Below, piece after piece: positions 9,056 to 18,475 of a stretch of DNA of 61,655 nt. The stretch spans positions 1-61,655 of the forward strand of contig JBBDNV010000167.1 in the NCBI GenBank assembly GCA_040877415.1. Direction: 5' to 3'. Every line of letters starts with the position of its first letter. Positions within the stretch are counted from its first letter, which is position 1. This DNA comes from JBBDNV01 sp040877415 (GTDB lineage: Bacteria > Planctomycetota > Planctomycetia > Pirellulales > PALSA-1355). A model generated the notes under the pieces. The model made no database searches. It saw nothing but the letters and a program-made list of their open reading frames with translations, and was not told the DNA's origin. Both the position numbers and the translations under genes were made by a program.

Positions 9056-11005
9056 ATGGGTTTGCTGAGCCAACTGAAATCTCTGTTCTCGCCGTCGTCA
9101 GCGCCGACTTCTGCCGTCGATCAGCCGGCCGGCGAACCGCCGGCCATGATCACCGTGTACGACAAGCTCGGCCGGCAATTCGAGATTTCGCCGGACCAGT
9201 GGCGCACGCAAGTCCTGCCCGATCAATTGGCCGAAGCCCAGGACGATCCCGACGCGCTGTACACGATCATCGTCGGCGCGCTCGGCGACGGATTCCACCG
9301 CGACCTGCTGGCCGCCTCGGAGCGGCTGTTTGAGATCGATCCCGTTCGCGAGCGGGGCCACACCGTGCGCGGCATCGTGCTGTTGAAAAACGGAGACCTG
9401 GACGGCGCCGAGCGGGTGCTTACCGACTACCTCGATCGGCTTGGTCCTTCGGGCACGGTCATGACCAATCTGGCCAAAGTGCAGTTCGAGCGCGGGCTCG
9501 AGGCACAAGCCGAAGCGACGTTGTGGCTGGCATTGACGCACGATCCCAATCAGGACAACGGCCTGTTGTGGTATTGCAGCCTCCAGCAGGAGAAAAGCGG
9601 CGAAGAGGGACTTTGGGAGGCCATGCGCCGCGCGGCCGGTCTGGCGGGAAGCTGGCGGCCGCAACTGTGGCTGGCCCGCCGATCGCTGGAACAAAAGAAC
9701 CTGGCCGAGGCCAGACAGTATTACAACCACGTGCTCGATCTGGCCGCCGATGAGCCCGAAGTGCTGACGATGATCTCGGGCGACTTGGGCAACCACGGCC
9801 ACGTGCACGAGATTCTCGACGTCGTCCGGCCCGTCTACGATCCCCACCGTCACGATCCCCGCGCGGGCGTCAATCTTTTGCAGGCGTTTCTGCAAACCGG
9901 GAAAGTGACCGCGGGAGAGGAACTGCTGCACGAGCTGTTCAGCCTGAACCGGCCCGACTTGCGGGATCACTTGTTCCACTACGCGAACGAGTTCGGCAAG
10001 CTCAAAGAATTGCCACAGGCTAAAGCGCCGGCGCCGGGCGAGCCGGTCTCGTGCGAGCTATTGGCCATCGAACGGCCGATCTGGACGCAAGGACTGCACG
10101 ACCTGGGCTGGCTGTTTCCCTCGGCCGGGAATCGCGGCGACGAGATCGTCTTTCTGCCGCTGGCCAACACGACGGCCAGCGACGAGACCGAACCGGTCGT
10201 CCAGCGCGAAGATGATCTGGGGCGCCTGACTCGCAGCCTGGCCTTGTACCTGACCGAATCGGCCTTTTTCTGGACCGGCTACCGGTCCAGGACCGTAATT
10301 CCGGTGATTCGCGGCGGCGGACCCATCGTTTCCGGAACCGAGTGGCCCGCGGAAAACATCTTCGATTTCGCCGCCGACGCGAGATTTGCCGTTTCCGGAA
10401 CCGTCGCACAATCGGGCAACCAACTGCGAATCAGCCTGACCTTGTGGGACTGCACGGCGCGTGAATCGATCCGGCAATTCGAATGCGCCGGCCCTTGGGA
10501 CGGCCTCGGATCGGCGGTCTTGGCACTCGAGCAAGACCTGCTCTGGGGGCTTGGAGGTTTGCGCCGCTCGCCGGCCGCGGATTTCTACCGCCGCCCCGAC
10601 GCGGCCGCGATCAGCCTCTACCTGTCGTGCCTGGCCCAGTCGATGACCCTCTCCATGGTCCAGACCGGAATCGTCCACCGCGACGCGATCTGGGGCGAGC
10701 GCAATATCTTCCAGTCGTGCCTCGCGCTGGTGTTGGAAATGCCAAAGGCCCAGGTCCCCAAGATCCTGTTCTTGGGCGCATTGGCAAAGGGCCACGAGTA
10801 CGGCTCGCTCGTCTACAGTGAATTCAAGCAGCAGGCGCTCGGGCTGCTCGATGAAGAGCAGGATCGCGAAAGCCCTTTGTATCGACTTTCGCCCCTGTTG
10901 CTGAAGCCGTTTGACATGCATCGGTTCCAAACGCGCCGCGCCGAACTACTCGCAATTGCCACCGGGCCGTACCGGGCGTGGCTGGAATCGTTGACGGAAG
11001 CGTAG
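9056..11005 (+). CDS. Large TPR-like protein of unknown function
   Basis: A 649-residue cytoplasmic protein. Residues about 70-310 are helical with TPR-type spacing (for example repeats around ERVLTDYLDRLGPSG, AEATLWLALTHDPNQ and ARQYYNHVLDLAADEPE), suggesting a protein-interaction scaffold. The C-terminal half (about 330-640) is a different domain with alternating strands such as IVFLPLANTTASDET and FAVSGTVAQSGNQLRISL. The latter resembles the TolB-N or guanylyl-cyclase-associated FlgO-like fold that follows TPRs in some signalling proteins, but this is a weak impression. GGAGG with 8-base spacing fixes the ATG at 9056. No operon partner. Confidence 0.65.
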   Translation: MGLLSQLKSLFSPSSAPTSAVDQPAGEPPAMITVYDKLGRQFEISPDQWRTQVLPDQLAEAQDDPDALYTIIVGALGDGFHRDLLAASERLFEIDPVRERGHTVRGIVLLKNGDLDGAERVLTDYLDRLGPSGTVMTNLAKVQFERGLEAQAEATLWLALTHDPNQDNGLLWYCSLQQEKSGEEGLWEAMRRAAGLAGSWRPQLWLARRSLEQKNLAEARQYYNHVLDLAADEPEVLTMISGDLGNHGHVHEILDVVRPVYDPHRHDPRAGVNLLQAFLQTGKVTAGEELLHELFSLNRPDLRDHLFHYANEFGKLKELPQAKAPAPGEPVSCELLAIERPIWTQGLHDLGWLFPSAGNRGDEIVFLPLANTTASDETEPVVQREDDLGRLTRSLALYLTESAFFWTGYRSRTVIPVIRGGGPIVSGTEWPAENIFDFAADARFAVSGTVAQSGNQLRISLTLWDCTARESIRQFECAGPWDGLGSAVLALEQDLLWGLGGLRRSPAADFYRRPDAAAISLYLSCLAQSMTLSMVQTGIVHRDAIWGERNIFQSCLALVLEMPKAQVPKILFLGALAKGHEYGSLVYSEFKQQALGLLDEEQDRESPLYRLSPLLLKPFDMHRFQTRRAELLAIATGPYRAWLESLTEA

Positions 11006-11196
11006 TCATCGAAGCGGGCTTGCGCTTGCGCGCTCGATCGGAAGGGGTCCCGAGACGGGCGTATCCCCATCGAGAGTCGTTCGGTTGGCCGAGGCATCGG
11101 CAACCGGTTTACAATACCAGAGTCGTTGACCGCGGCAAACCTTCTCGGCCACGCGGAATCGCGAGAACCGGCCGACAACTCGGCGTGAGGAAACAC

Positions 11197-11784
11197 GTGC
11201 AACCGAGATTCTTCAAATCGCGGACCGATTTGTGGCGCTGGTTCCGGAAGAACCATCCGGCCGCAACGGAGCTTCAAATCGGCCTCTATAAGAAGAACGC
11301 CGGGAAGAGCGGCGTTACGTATGCCGAGGCCCTCGACCAGGCATTGTGCTTCGGCTGGATCGACGGCGTTCGCAACAGCATCGACGAATCAAGCTACACG
11401 ATCCGTTTCACGCCGCGCAAGCCAAAGAGCACCTGGAGCCTGGTCAATACCAGGCGTTTTCGAGAACTCGAGAAACTCGGACTCGTCGAACCGGCCGGCC
11501 GAGAGGCGTTCCGGCGCCGCGATCCGGAAAAGACGGGCAAGTATTCGTACGAGAACCAGTCGCGCAAACTCGAGCCCCGCTACGAGAAACAGTTCCGGCG
11601 GAGCCGAAAGGCATGGCGCTTCTTCGAGGCCCAGCCTCCCTCGTACCGCCGATTGGCCAGCTTCTGGGTGATGAGCGCGAGAAAGGAGGAGACGCGCCAG
11701 CGGCGGCTGGCGATCCTGATCGGCGAGTCCTCGGCCGGACGACGCCTGGCGATGCTTTCCGGGAAGAAATCAACGTCATATTGA
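11197..11784 (+). CDS. YdeI-family protein
   Basis: A 195-residue protein starting at GTG 11197, supported by GAGGA six bases upstream; an in-frame ATG far upstream at 10978 would overlap the TPR gene and gives unlikely sequence. It matches the YdeI/OmpD-associated family: SRTDLWRWFRKNHP, then YAEALDQALCFGWIDG, the RFTPRKPKSTWS strand, and a Lys/Arg-rich helical C-terminus. Members are linked to resistance to cationic peptides and bacteriocins in enterobacteria, but the molecular role is not known. It lies just upstream of a MarR-controlled exporter, which may or may not be meaningful. Confidence 0.82.
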   Translation: MQPRFFKSRTDLWRWFRKNHPAATELQIGLYKKNAGKSGVTYAEALDQALCFGWIDGVRNSIDESSYTIRFTPRKPKSTWSLVNTRRFRELEKLGLVEPAGREAFRRRDPEKTGKYSYENQSRKLEPRYEKQFRRSRKAWRFFEAQPPSYRRLASFWVMSARKEETRQRRLAILIGESSAGRRLAMLSGKKSTSY

Positions 11785-11841
11785 GCCTCCCTTTGGCGTG
11801 CATTCGCCCTTTCAGGCCATCCGGCCCGCGGCCCGGCAGGC

Positions 11842-11876
11842 TTGTTTTATTTAATGTGAATTAATAATATAGGGGC
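11842..11876 (+). promoter_or_regulatory. Promoter and candidate MarR operator
   Basis: In unusually AT-rich DNA, TTGTTT (11842-11847) and TAATAT (11865-11870) are separated by 17 bp. Between them lies the inverted repeat TTAAT-GTGA-ATTAA (11851-11864), a plausible site for the MarR protein encoded next. A start of transcription about seven bases after the -10 falls on the A of the ATG at 11877, so the message may be leaderless. The AGGGG between -10 and ATG is too close to act as a ribosome site. Confidence 0.55.
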
Positions 11877-12383
11877 ATGAACCAAATAGCCCGATCCCGT
11901 CGGCGGCCGGCCTCCCCCGGAAACGGCCGTCATGATTCGCCGTCCGTTTCGCTGGGAGACGCCTCAGTCCATGCACAAGCCAGGGAACTGGACGCGATCT
12001 TCAAAGCCCTGGCACGCAAGGTGTGGCTTGACGATGATCCGGCGGATGAGTTGCCGCTAAGGCAGTTCCGCGTTTGCATCGCGCTGTTCGAGGGACCCCG
12101 GTCCATGAGCCAGCTCAGCCGAGGGCTCGGCGTCTCGCAAAGCGCGATCACGCAAATAGCCGATCGCCTCCAAACCGCCGGAATGGTGACCCGTTTGCCC
12201 GGCGGCGGAGATCGTCGCGTGCGGAGGGTGCAATTGACGACGCGGGCCCGCAAGATGCTGCGGCTGCGTGAAGAGAAGCGCATCGAGCGAGTCATGCAGA
12301 TTCTCAAGGGCATGACAGCCGCGGCCAGAAACAACGTGTTGGCGTCGATGGCGGCTTTTGGAGAGGCCGCCGGTGATCCATGA
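11877..12383 (+). CDS. MarR-family transcriptional regulator
   Basis: A 168-residue winged-helix regulator. The recognition helix region reads MSQLSRGLGVSQSAITQIAD and the wing follows as RLPGGGDRRVRRVQLT, both typical of MarR. A disordered basic N-terminus of about 30 residues precedes the dimerisation helices. It is followed, 100 bp downstream, by a MacA-MacB-TolC type exporter on the same strand, so it most likely represses that operon and itself until an exported compound binds. The inverted repeat in its own promoter supports autoregulation. Confidence 0.88.
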   Translation: MNQIARSRRRPASPGNGRHDSPSVSLGDASVHAQARELDAIFKALARKVWLDDDPADELPLRQFRVCIALFEGPRSMSQLSRGLGVSQSAITQIADRLQTAGMVTRLPGGGDRRVRRVQLTTRARKMLRLREEKRIERVMQILKGMTAAARNNVLASMAAFGEAAGDP

Positions 12384-12483
12384 ACCTCTTGGAGGACGTG
12401 CCTGGCAAAAGCCCGGCAATTGCAACGTGACCTAGCTCGTTGGTACGAATCGTCGGCAATTTAGACTGTCAGGTTAATCGGCC

Positions 12484-13839
12484 ATGAGGATTATCGTCGG
12501 ACTGTTGGTCGTCGGCATCGTGGGTGCCGCGTTGTATTACGCGAATTACCTCCGCGCCGAGGCCCCGCCCAACTTGCGCACCGAAGTTGTCGAGCGCGGC
12601 GATCTGCTGATCACGATCAGCGCCACGGGAACCGTCGAGCCGGAAGAGATCGTCGACGTCGGCGCGCAGGTCGTGGGCCGCATCCAGGAGTTTGGCATGG
12701 ATCCCCGCGCCGCGACAGATCCTGAATTCAAGGACAAGCACATCGATTACTGCTCGCCGGTCGAGGAAAACACCGTCCTGGCCAGAATCGATGACGCGCT
12801 CTACCTTGCCACGCGAAACCAGGCCCAGGCCGGACTGGACCGGGCCAAGGCCGATTTGATCCACCTCAAGGCCATGTACGCCCAAGCCACGGCGGAATGG
12901 GAGCGAGCCCAGCGGCTCCGCGAGCTCAAGCTGACCAGCCTTTCCGGATTTGGCCGAAAGAACGGCGATGCCAGCGAGCCCACGACAATCAAGGGCATCT
13001 CGGACAGTGACTTCGTGCTGGCCAAGGCCAATTATGAAGTGGCCAAGGCCAACGTCGACGTGGGAACGGCCGCCGTCAAGCAGCAGGAGGCCACGCTCGA
13101 ATCGGCCGATACGAATCTCGGCTATACCACTATCAAATCCCCGGTCAAGGGCACCATCATCGCTCGCCGCGTGAACATGGGTCAAACGGTCGTTTCGAGC
13201 CTGAACGCCCCCAGTTTGTTCTTGATCGCCAAGGACCTGCGGCGAATAGAGGTCTGGGCCGCAGTCAACGAAGCCGACATCGGCCAGTTAAAAGTGGGAA
13301 TGCCCGTCGACTTCACGGTCGACGCCTTTCGCGACGACGTCTTTCGCGGCCAGGTGAGGCAGATTCGCTTCGACGCCAAGACCACGAACAATGTCGTCAC
13401 GTACACGGTTGTGGTGAGCACGAACAACGACGACCTGAAGCTGTTGCCGTATCTTTCGGCGGACCTGAGATTCGAGGTGGACCATCGCCAGGATGTGTTG
13501 AAGGTGCCCAATGCCGCACTGCGCTATCGGCCGCGCCGCGAGTTGATTGTCCCGCCTCCGTCCGGCTCGGCCGAATCTTCGACTTCCCCCGGCGGCGATG
13601 ACCCCAGCGACGATGCACACCGCACGGTTTGGGTCAAGCAAGGCAACTTCGTATATCCGCTCGAGGTACAAGTCGGCGTCACCGATGGCACGCACTCGGA
13701 AATTGTCGGCGGCGGTTTGACCGAGCAGATGGAAGTTGTGCTGAGCGAAAACCTCGGCGAGGTCGCCGAAACCGAAGCCAACAATCCCTTCGCTTTCAGG
13801 CGGCCTGGGAGCCCGAAAGCGGGCAAAAAGAGCAGTTAG
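12484..13839 (+). CDS. MacA-like periplasmic adaptor (HlyD family)
   Basis: A 451-residue membrane-fusion protein: an N-terminal membrane anchor (IIVGLLVVGIVGAALYYA), a first lipoyl half (TGTVEPEEIVDVGAQVVGR), a helical hairpin with an Ala/Lys-rich coiled coil, a second lipoyl half (GTIIARRVNMGQTVVSS), a beta-barrel domain and a membrane-proximal domain. It bridges an inner-membrane MacB-type ABC permease and an outer-membrane channel. A roughly 30-residue insert before the hairpin (DPRAATDPEFKDKHIDYCSP) is a common feature of planctomycete homologues. Its stop lies 9 bp before the macB-like start, so the two form an operon. Confidence 0.9.
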   Translation: MRIIVGLLVVGIVGAALYYANYLRAEAPPNLRTEVVERGDLLITISATGTVEPEEIVDVGAQVVGRIQEFGMDPRAATDPEFKDKHIDYCSPVEENTVLARIDDALYLATRNQAQAGLDRAKADLIHLKAMYAQATAEWERAQRLRELKLTSLSGFGRKNGDASEPTTIKGISDSDFVLAKANYEVAKANVDVGTAAVKQQEATLESADTNLGYTTIKSPVKGTIIARRVNMGQTVVSSLNAPSLFLIAKDLRRIEVWAAVNEADIGQLKVGMPVDFTVDAFRDDVFRGQVRQIRFDAKTTNNVVTYTVVVSTNNDDLKLLPYLSADLRFEVDHRQDVLKVPNAALRYRPRRELIVPPPSGSAESSTSPGGDDPSDDAHRTVWVKQGNFVYPLEVQVGVTDGTHSEIVGGGLTEQMEVVLSENLGEVAETEANNPFAFRRPGSPKAGKKSS

Positions 13840-13848
13840 GAGCCGGCC

Positions 13849-16173
13849 TTGGCCATGGATCTCATCAGAATCGAGGACGTTCACAAGACCTACCACGTCG
13901 GCGAGATCGACGTGCCCGTGCTCAACGGAATCTCGATCTCGATTCGCCAGGGCGAAATGGTCGCGCTGATGGGCGCCTCCGGGTCCGGCAAGACCACGCT
14001 GATGAACGTCCTCGGCTGCCTCGATCGGCCCACCTCCGGAAGATACTACTTGGAGGGACAGGAGATCAGCCAGCTTGCCGCGGACCGCCGGGCGTTGGTC
14101 CGCACGGCGAAGCTGGGATTCGTTTTTCAAAGCTTCAACCTGTTGCCGCGGACCACCGCCGTCCAAAACGTCTTGATGCCGCTGGATTACTCGCCCGATC
14201 GCCCCTCGCCGGCAATGGCTCTGGCCCGCGCCCATGAGCTGCTTGATCGCATGGGACTTAGCGATCGGAGGGAACACGTGCCGTCGCAGATGTCCGGCGG
14301 TGAACAACAGCGCGTGGCGATCGCGCGGGCACTGGTGAACCAGCCGGCCGTGCTTTTGGCGGATGAGCCAACCGGCAACCTCGACTCACATACGAGCGTG
14401 GAAATCCTGGAGATGTTCCAAGAATTAAACGCCACGGGTCTCACCATCATCGTGGTGACGCACGACCTGAAGGTAGCCGGCTACGCTCATCGCGTCATTC
14501 AATTGGCCGATGGCCGGGTCACCAGCGACGACGTTGGACCGGCCGCGGCCAGGCATGGCCCGCCGGCCCCGCACCACCTCACGACCAATGGATACCCTGC
14601 GCCAGGTCCGTACCCCGAGCCGAACGGAAATGGCACCGGCGCGTGGGTTCCGGCCTCGCGTGCCGCCGAGTCGGGTAGCGTGGTGGTTGGCACGGCAACA
14701 GCGACTCAAGTTGCGCCGCCACCGGCGGCTGCGCCCGGCACCCTTGCGCGGGTTGGCGTGGCAAAACCGGCGCGATCGCTCGCCATCGGGTCGCTTTTAC
14801 CGGCGACCTGGCGCACCGCCGTCGGAGCCTTGCGCCGCAACATGATGCGTTCGGCCCTGACGACGTTGGGCATCGTCATCGGCGTGGCCGCCGTGATCGC
14901 CATGGTCGAAATCAGCGAAGGGTCCCGCCAGGCGTTGATCGAGACCATGTCGAGCATGGGCGCCAACATGCTCATCGTCCAGTCCGGCGCCGCCGCCAGC
15001 GGCGGCGTCAGTTGGGGCATGGGCAGCGAGAAAACGCTCACGCCCCAAGACGCCGAGGAAATCGGGCGGCAATGCAGCGCTGTGGCCGCCGTAGCGCCGC
15101 AGGTGCAGGGCAGCGGACAAGTCGTGTATGCAAACCGCAACTGGGTGCCCATGGGAATGTATGGCACGACTCCCTCCTATTTGATCATCCGCGACTGGCG
15201 GGACATGGACGAAGGGGAAATGTTCACCGAGCGCGACGTGCTGGCCGCCAACAAAGTCTGCGTGATCGGTAAAACGCTGGTTCGCGAATTGTTCCAAGGC
15301 GAATCACCCATCGGACGGGACATCCGCGTGCGCAACGTGGCCCTGCGCGTCGTCGGCGTGCTCGGCCGCAAAGGCGGCAGCATGATGGGTATGGACCAGG
15401 ACGACGTCCTGCTCGCCCCCTGGACCACGATGAAGTATCGCATCACCGGAGAAAGTTCGGGGTTCGCGAAAGCCGACGCCGGCACAACGGCCGCCAGCAA
15501 CCCGGCCCGGGAAAAAATCAACAGCCTCAGCAACCTCTACCCGGGCTCGGCGCCTTTGTATCCCGAGCAGTCGCTGGCGCAGGAGGCCAACACGCCGCAG
15601 CCGATCCGATTCGTCAACGTCGAGACGATTCTTGCCAAGGCCGCCTCCGCCGAGAGATCGCCCGAGGCGATCGAACAGATTACCAGCCTGTTGCACGAGC
15701 GCCACCGCATCCGGCCCGGCCAGGAAGACGATTTCTCGATCCGCGACATGGCCGAAATCATCAAGGCCATGTCGTCCATGTCGCGGATGATGGGTGGCCT
15801 GCTGTTGATCGTGGCGCTGATCTCGCTGGCCGTGGGCGGCGTGGGCATCATGAACATCATGCTCGTTTCCGTCACCGAGCGAACCCGCGAGATCGGATTG
15901 CGCATGGCCGTCGGCGCCCGCTCGCGCCACATCCTGCGCCAATTCCTGATCGAATCGGTGGTGCTGTGCCTGTTCGGCGGCGCGATGGGGATCCTGCTGG
16001 GTCGCGCGGCGACGATGCTCGTCTGGTTCTTCTTGCGCTGGCCGGTCCAGGCCTCGCTGCCGGCGATTGCCGCCGCGTTTGTCGTGTCGGCCGGAGTCGG
16101 CATCGCCTTCGGGTTCTATCCGGCCTGGAAGGCCTCGCGGCTCGATCCCATCGAGGCCTTGCGATACGAGTGA
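13849..16173 (+). CDS. MacB-type ABC exporter, ATPase-permease fusion
   Basis: A 774-residue MacB architecture. The N-terminal ATPase has Walker A GASGSGKTT (about 45-53), signature MSGGEQQRVAIARAL (about 147-161) and Walker B LLADEPTG followed by the D-loop. A Pro/Ala/Gly-rich linker of about 90 residues, longer than in E. coli MacB, joins it to the permease. The permease has a first membrane helix (LGIVIGVAAVIAMVEI), a large periplasmic domain containing a Met/Gly-rich patch (GGSMMGMDQDD), and three C-terminal helices with the FtsX motif ERTREIGLRMAVGAR. With the adaptor and the channel downstream it forms a tripartite exporter for macrolide-like, peptide or lipid cargo. Confidence 0.92.
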   Translation: MAMDLIRIEDVHKTYHVGEIDVPVLNGISISIRQGEMVALMGASGSGKTTLMNVLGCLDRPTSGRYYLEGQEISQLAADRRALVRTAKLGFVFQSFNLLPRTTAVQNVLMPLDYSPDRPSPAMALARAHELLDRMGLSDRREHVPSQMSGGEQQRVAIARALVNQPAVLLADEPTGNLDSHTSVEILEMFQELNATGLTIIVVTHDLKVAGYAHRVIQLADGRVTSDDVGPAAARHGPPAPHHLTTNGYPAPGPYPEPNGNGTGAWVPASRAAESGSVVVGTATATQVAPPPAAAPGTLARVGVAKPARSLAIGSLLPATWRTAVGALRRNMMRSALTTLGIVIGVAAVIAMVEISEGSRQALIETMSSMGANMLIVQSGAAASGGVSWGMGSEKTLTPQDAEEIGRQCSAVAAVAPQVQGSGQVVYANRNWVPMGMYGTTPSYLIIRDWRDMDEGEMFTERDVLAANKVCVIGKTLVRELFQGESPIGRDIRVRNVALRVVGVLGRKGGSMMGMDQDDVLLAPWTTMKYRITGESSGFAKADAGTTAASNPAREKINSLSNLYPGSAPLYPEQSLAQEANTPQPIRFVNVETILAKAASAERSPEAIEQITSLLHERHRIRPGQEDDFSIRDMAEIIKAMSSMSRMMGGLLLIVALISLAVGGVGIMNIMLVSVTERTREIGLRMAVGARSRHILRQFLIESVVLCLFGGAMGILLGRAATMLVWFFLRWPVQASLPAIAAAFVVSAGVGIAFGFYPAWKASRLDPIEALRYE

Positions 16174-16588
16174 GCTCGTGCAATCGCGCCAGCGAGCGAC
16201 CTCACATGGAGGGCCCGTTCGCGCTTCTTGCGAATGCGGGCAAACTTTGCCGGATTTGCCGCCGGTAGCGATTGCTGGCTGTCGAGAGGTGCACCATTCG
16301 GTTGGGTGCCGGCCGCCGGCGATCGTGCGGGGCGTCCCCACCGCGCGAAACTTTGACGGCAATTTCGGTTCCACTGGCGCGCGAGCTTCACCGGGCGCGG
16401 TTGTAGCTGGCGTGTCGATATGACCTTAGAGGCGGATTAGCGCAACTGTCGCTCCTGTGCGTCTTGTGCCGTTTTTTTTGCCTTGCACGTCTCGGCCATT
16501 GGGCAGCGCTTCAAATCAACAAGCCGCGCGCCCCAAGCCGCCATGGCGAGATCCATCCACCGTTGAATCGCGCAAGAGGAGCAAGCGG
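16174..16588 (+). other. Intergenic region between macB-like and tolC-like genes
   Basis: 415 bp without a credible gene. Its size suggests the outer-membrane channel gene may have its own promoter, but I see no clear -35/-10 pair or terminator. A GC-rich short inverted repeat (GCCGGCCGCCGGC) lies near 16309-16321. Confidence 0.4.
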
Positions 16589-18265
16589 ATGTTCGCGCAA
16601 TACCGGCGATTCGCCTGTTCGGCGACATTCGTCTTGCTTGCGCTGTTCTCGAGCGGCTGCACGAGCCTGCGCGATTACGTGCACAACGGCTTCAAGGTCG
16701 GGCCCAATTACGTGACCCCCCCGGCGCCCGTCGCCAACCACTGGATCGACGCAGCCGACGTCCGTTTGCGAGGCGAAACGGGCGATCTGAGCACCTGGTG
16801 GGACGTTTTCAACGACCCGATGCTCGACAACCTGGTCGTCGACGCCTACCAGCAGAATCTGACGCTGCGCGAGGCCGGGTTCCGGGTGCTCGCGGCCCGC
16901 GCGCAATTCGGCATCGCGGTGGGCAATTTCTTTCCGCAGCGGCAAGACAACTCCGGAGGCTATCAGCGCTCGGTCGTCCAGGGCAACTACACCGAGCTTT
17001 GGGACTACGGGTTCAACCTGGCCTGGGAGCTCGACTTCTGGGGCCGCTTTCGCCGGGCCATCCTGGCGGCCGAGGCGAGTCTCGACGCGTCGGTTTTCAA
17101 CTACGACGACGTGCTGGTCACCCTCTTGGGCGACGTGGCCAGCGCCTACGTGCAAATTCGCACCACGCAGCGGCGAATCGAACTGTTGGAAAACGCCATT
17201 GCCGTGCAGCAGGACGTCTACAACTTCATCGACCAACGCTTGAAAGCCGGTTTTCGCGGCGTTACCGATCTGGATAAAGCGCAGGCTGAAAGCGATTTGA
17301 AGCAAAGCCAGGCCCAGATCGCGCAACTTAAGATCGATTTGCGACAGGCCGAAAACGGGCTCTGCGTACTGTTGGGCCGGCCGTCCGTCGATTTGGAGCC
17401 GTCGCTCCAGTCCGCCCCCAAAACCGGCATCCCCATTCCGCCCGACGACGTCGTGGTCGGCATTCCGGCCGAGCTGCTGCGCCGCCGGCCCGACATCCGC
17501 AGAGCGGAACGCGACGCCGCGGCACAGGCGGAGCAAATCGGCATCGCCACGTCCGATCTTTATCCGGCGTTTACGATCACCGGTTCGCTCGGTTGGCAGA
17601 ATTCGCAACTCGATCAATTGATCGCTCCCGGCTCATTCACCGGATTCGTGGGCCCGCGGTTTCAGTGGAACCTGCTCAATTACGGCCGGCTGTTGAACAA
17701 CATTCGGCTGCAGGACGCCACGTTCAACCAGCTCGTCGCGACGTATCAAAACACGGTAGTGCGAGCCAGCGCCGAAGTCGAAAACGGCATTATTACGTTC
17801 CTCGAGGCACAGCGCCGTGCCGAATTGCTCGGCGCCAGCGTCGACGCCGCTTATCGCGCTTTGGCGGTCATCGTCGCCCAATACGAAGCGGGCTTAGGCG
17901 GCGTCGACTTCAATCGCTACGCCGTGATCGTGCAAAGTCTCATCCAACAGCAGGATCAATGGGCGGTGGCTCAAGGCCAAATCGGCCAGGGTCTGATCCA
18001 GGTCTATCGCGGACTGGGCGGCGGCTGGCAAATTCGCTTAAGCCCCAACGTCAACCTCCTGCGGCACCTGCCGCCTGTGAACGAGGCCCCGGCCTTTGGT
18101 CCCGAAGTGGTTCCCCGGGCCGACGAAGCTGCTCCGCCAGCCGCGCCCGAACTCATTCCGCCGGCCGAGCCGCCGGGCCCAGCCGAAGAGCTGCCGATGG
18201 CCCAATCCCGTCCCTCGTCGCGAAAGGCGAGCGGACTCCCAACGAGCCGCAGGCGACGGCGCTGA
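16589..18265 (+). CDS. TolC/NodT-like outer-membrane efflux lipoprotein
   Basis: A 558-residue member of the OprM/NodT branch of TolC-like channels. It has a lipoprotein signal with lipobox SSGC, so residue Cys is lipidated, then the usual KVGPNYVTPP start of the mature protein. Two OEP repeats form the helical barrel and strands (VVDAYQQNLTLREAGFRVLAARAQ, repeated in the second half around EVENGIITFLEAQ). RRRPDIRRAERDAAA marks the start of the second repeat. The Pro/Glu/Ala-rich last 70 residues are extra. AAGAGGA precedes the ATG at 16589. It completes the MarR-MacA-MacB exporter. Confidence 0.9.
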   Translation: MFAQYRRFACSATFVLLALFSSGCTSLRDYVHNGFKVGPNYVTPPAPVANHWIDAADVRLRGETGDLSTWWDVFNDPMLDNLVVDAYQQNLTLREAGFRVLAARAQFGIAVGNFFPQRQDNSGGYQRSVVQGNYTELWDYGFNLAWELDFWGRFRRAILAAEASLDASVFNYDDVLVTLLGDVASAYVQIRTTQRRIELLENAIAVQQDVYNFIDQRLKAGFRGVTDLDKAQAESDLKQSQAQIAQLKIDLRQAENGLCVLLGRPSVDLEPSLQSAPKTGIPIPPDDVVVGIPAELLRRRPDIRRAERDAAAQAEQIGIATSDLYPAFTITGSLGWQNSQLDQLIAPGSFTGFVGPRFQWNLLNYGRLLNNIRLQDATFNQLVATYQNTVVRASAEVENGIITFLEAQRRAELLGASVDAAYRALAVIVAQYEAGLGGVDFNRYAVIVQSLIQQQDQWAVAQGQIGQGLIQVYRGLGGGWQIRLSPNVNLLRHLPPVNEAPAFGPEVVPRADEAAPPAAPELIPPAEPPGPAEELPMAQSRPSSRKASGLPTSRRRRR

Positions 18266-18475
18266 CGTCGATCGACCGCGTCGGCCGTTTTCTATCGCCA
18301 GGCTGCGATTCGATCGCCCTGGCGCATGCCGGCTGCCGGCTCGTGAGCTGCTCCGTCCCGCTCGTGAATGCGGGTGAAGACCGTCGTGCTGGCGATTGGG
18401 CGTTCGTTCAAGTAAGGTAGTGAGAACAAGAGACGTTGCTTCACGACCTGTTACGAGTACGGAGATTTGCGCGGT

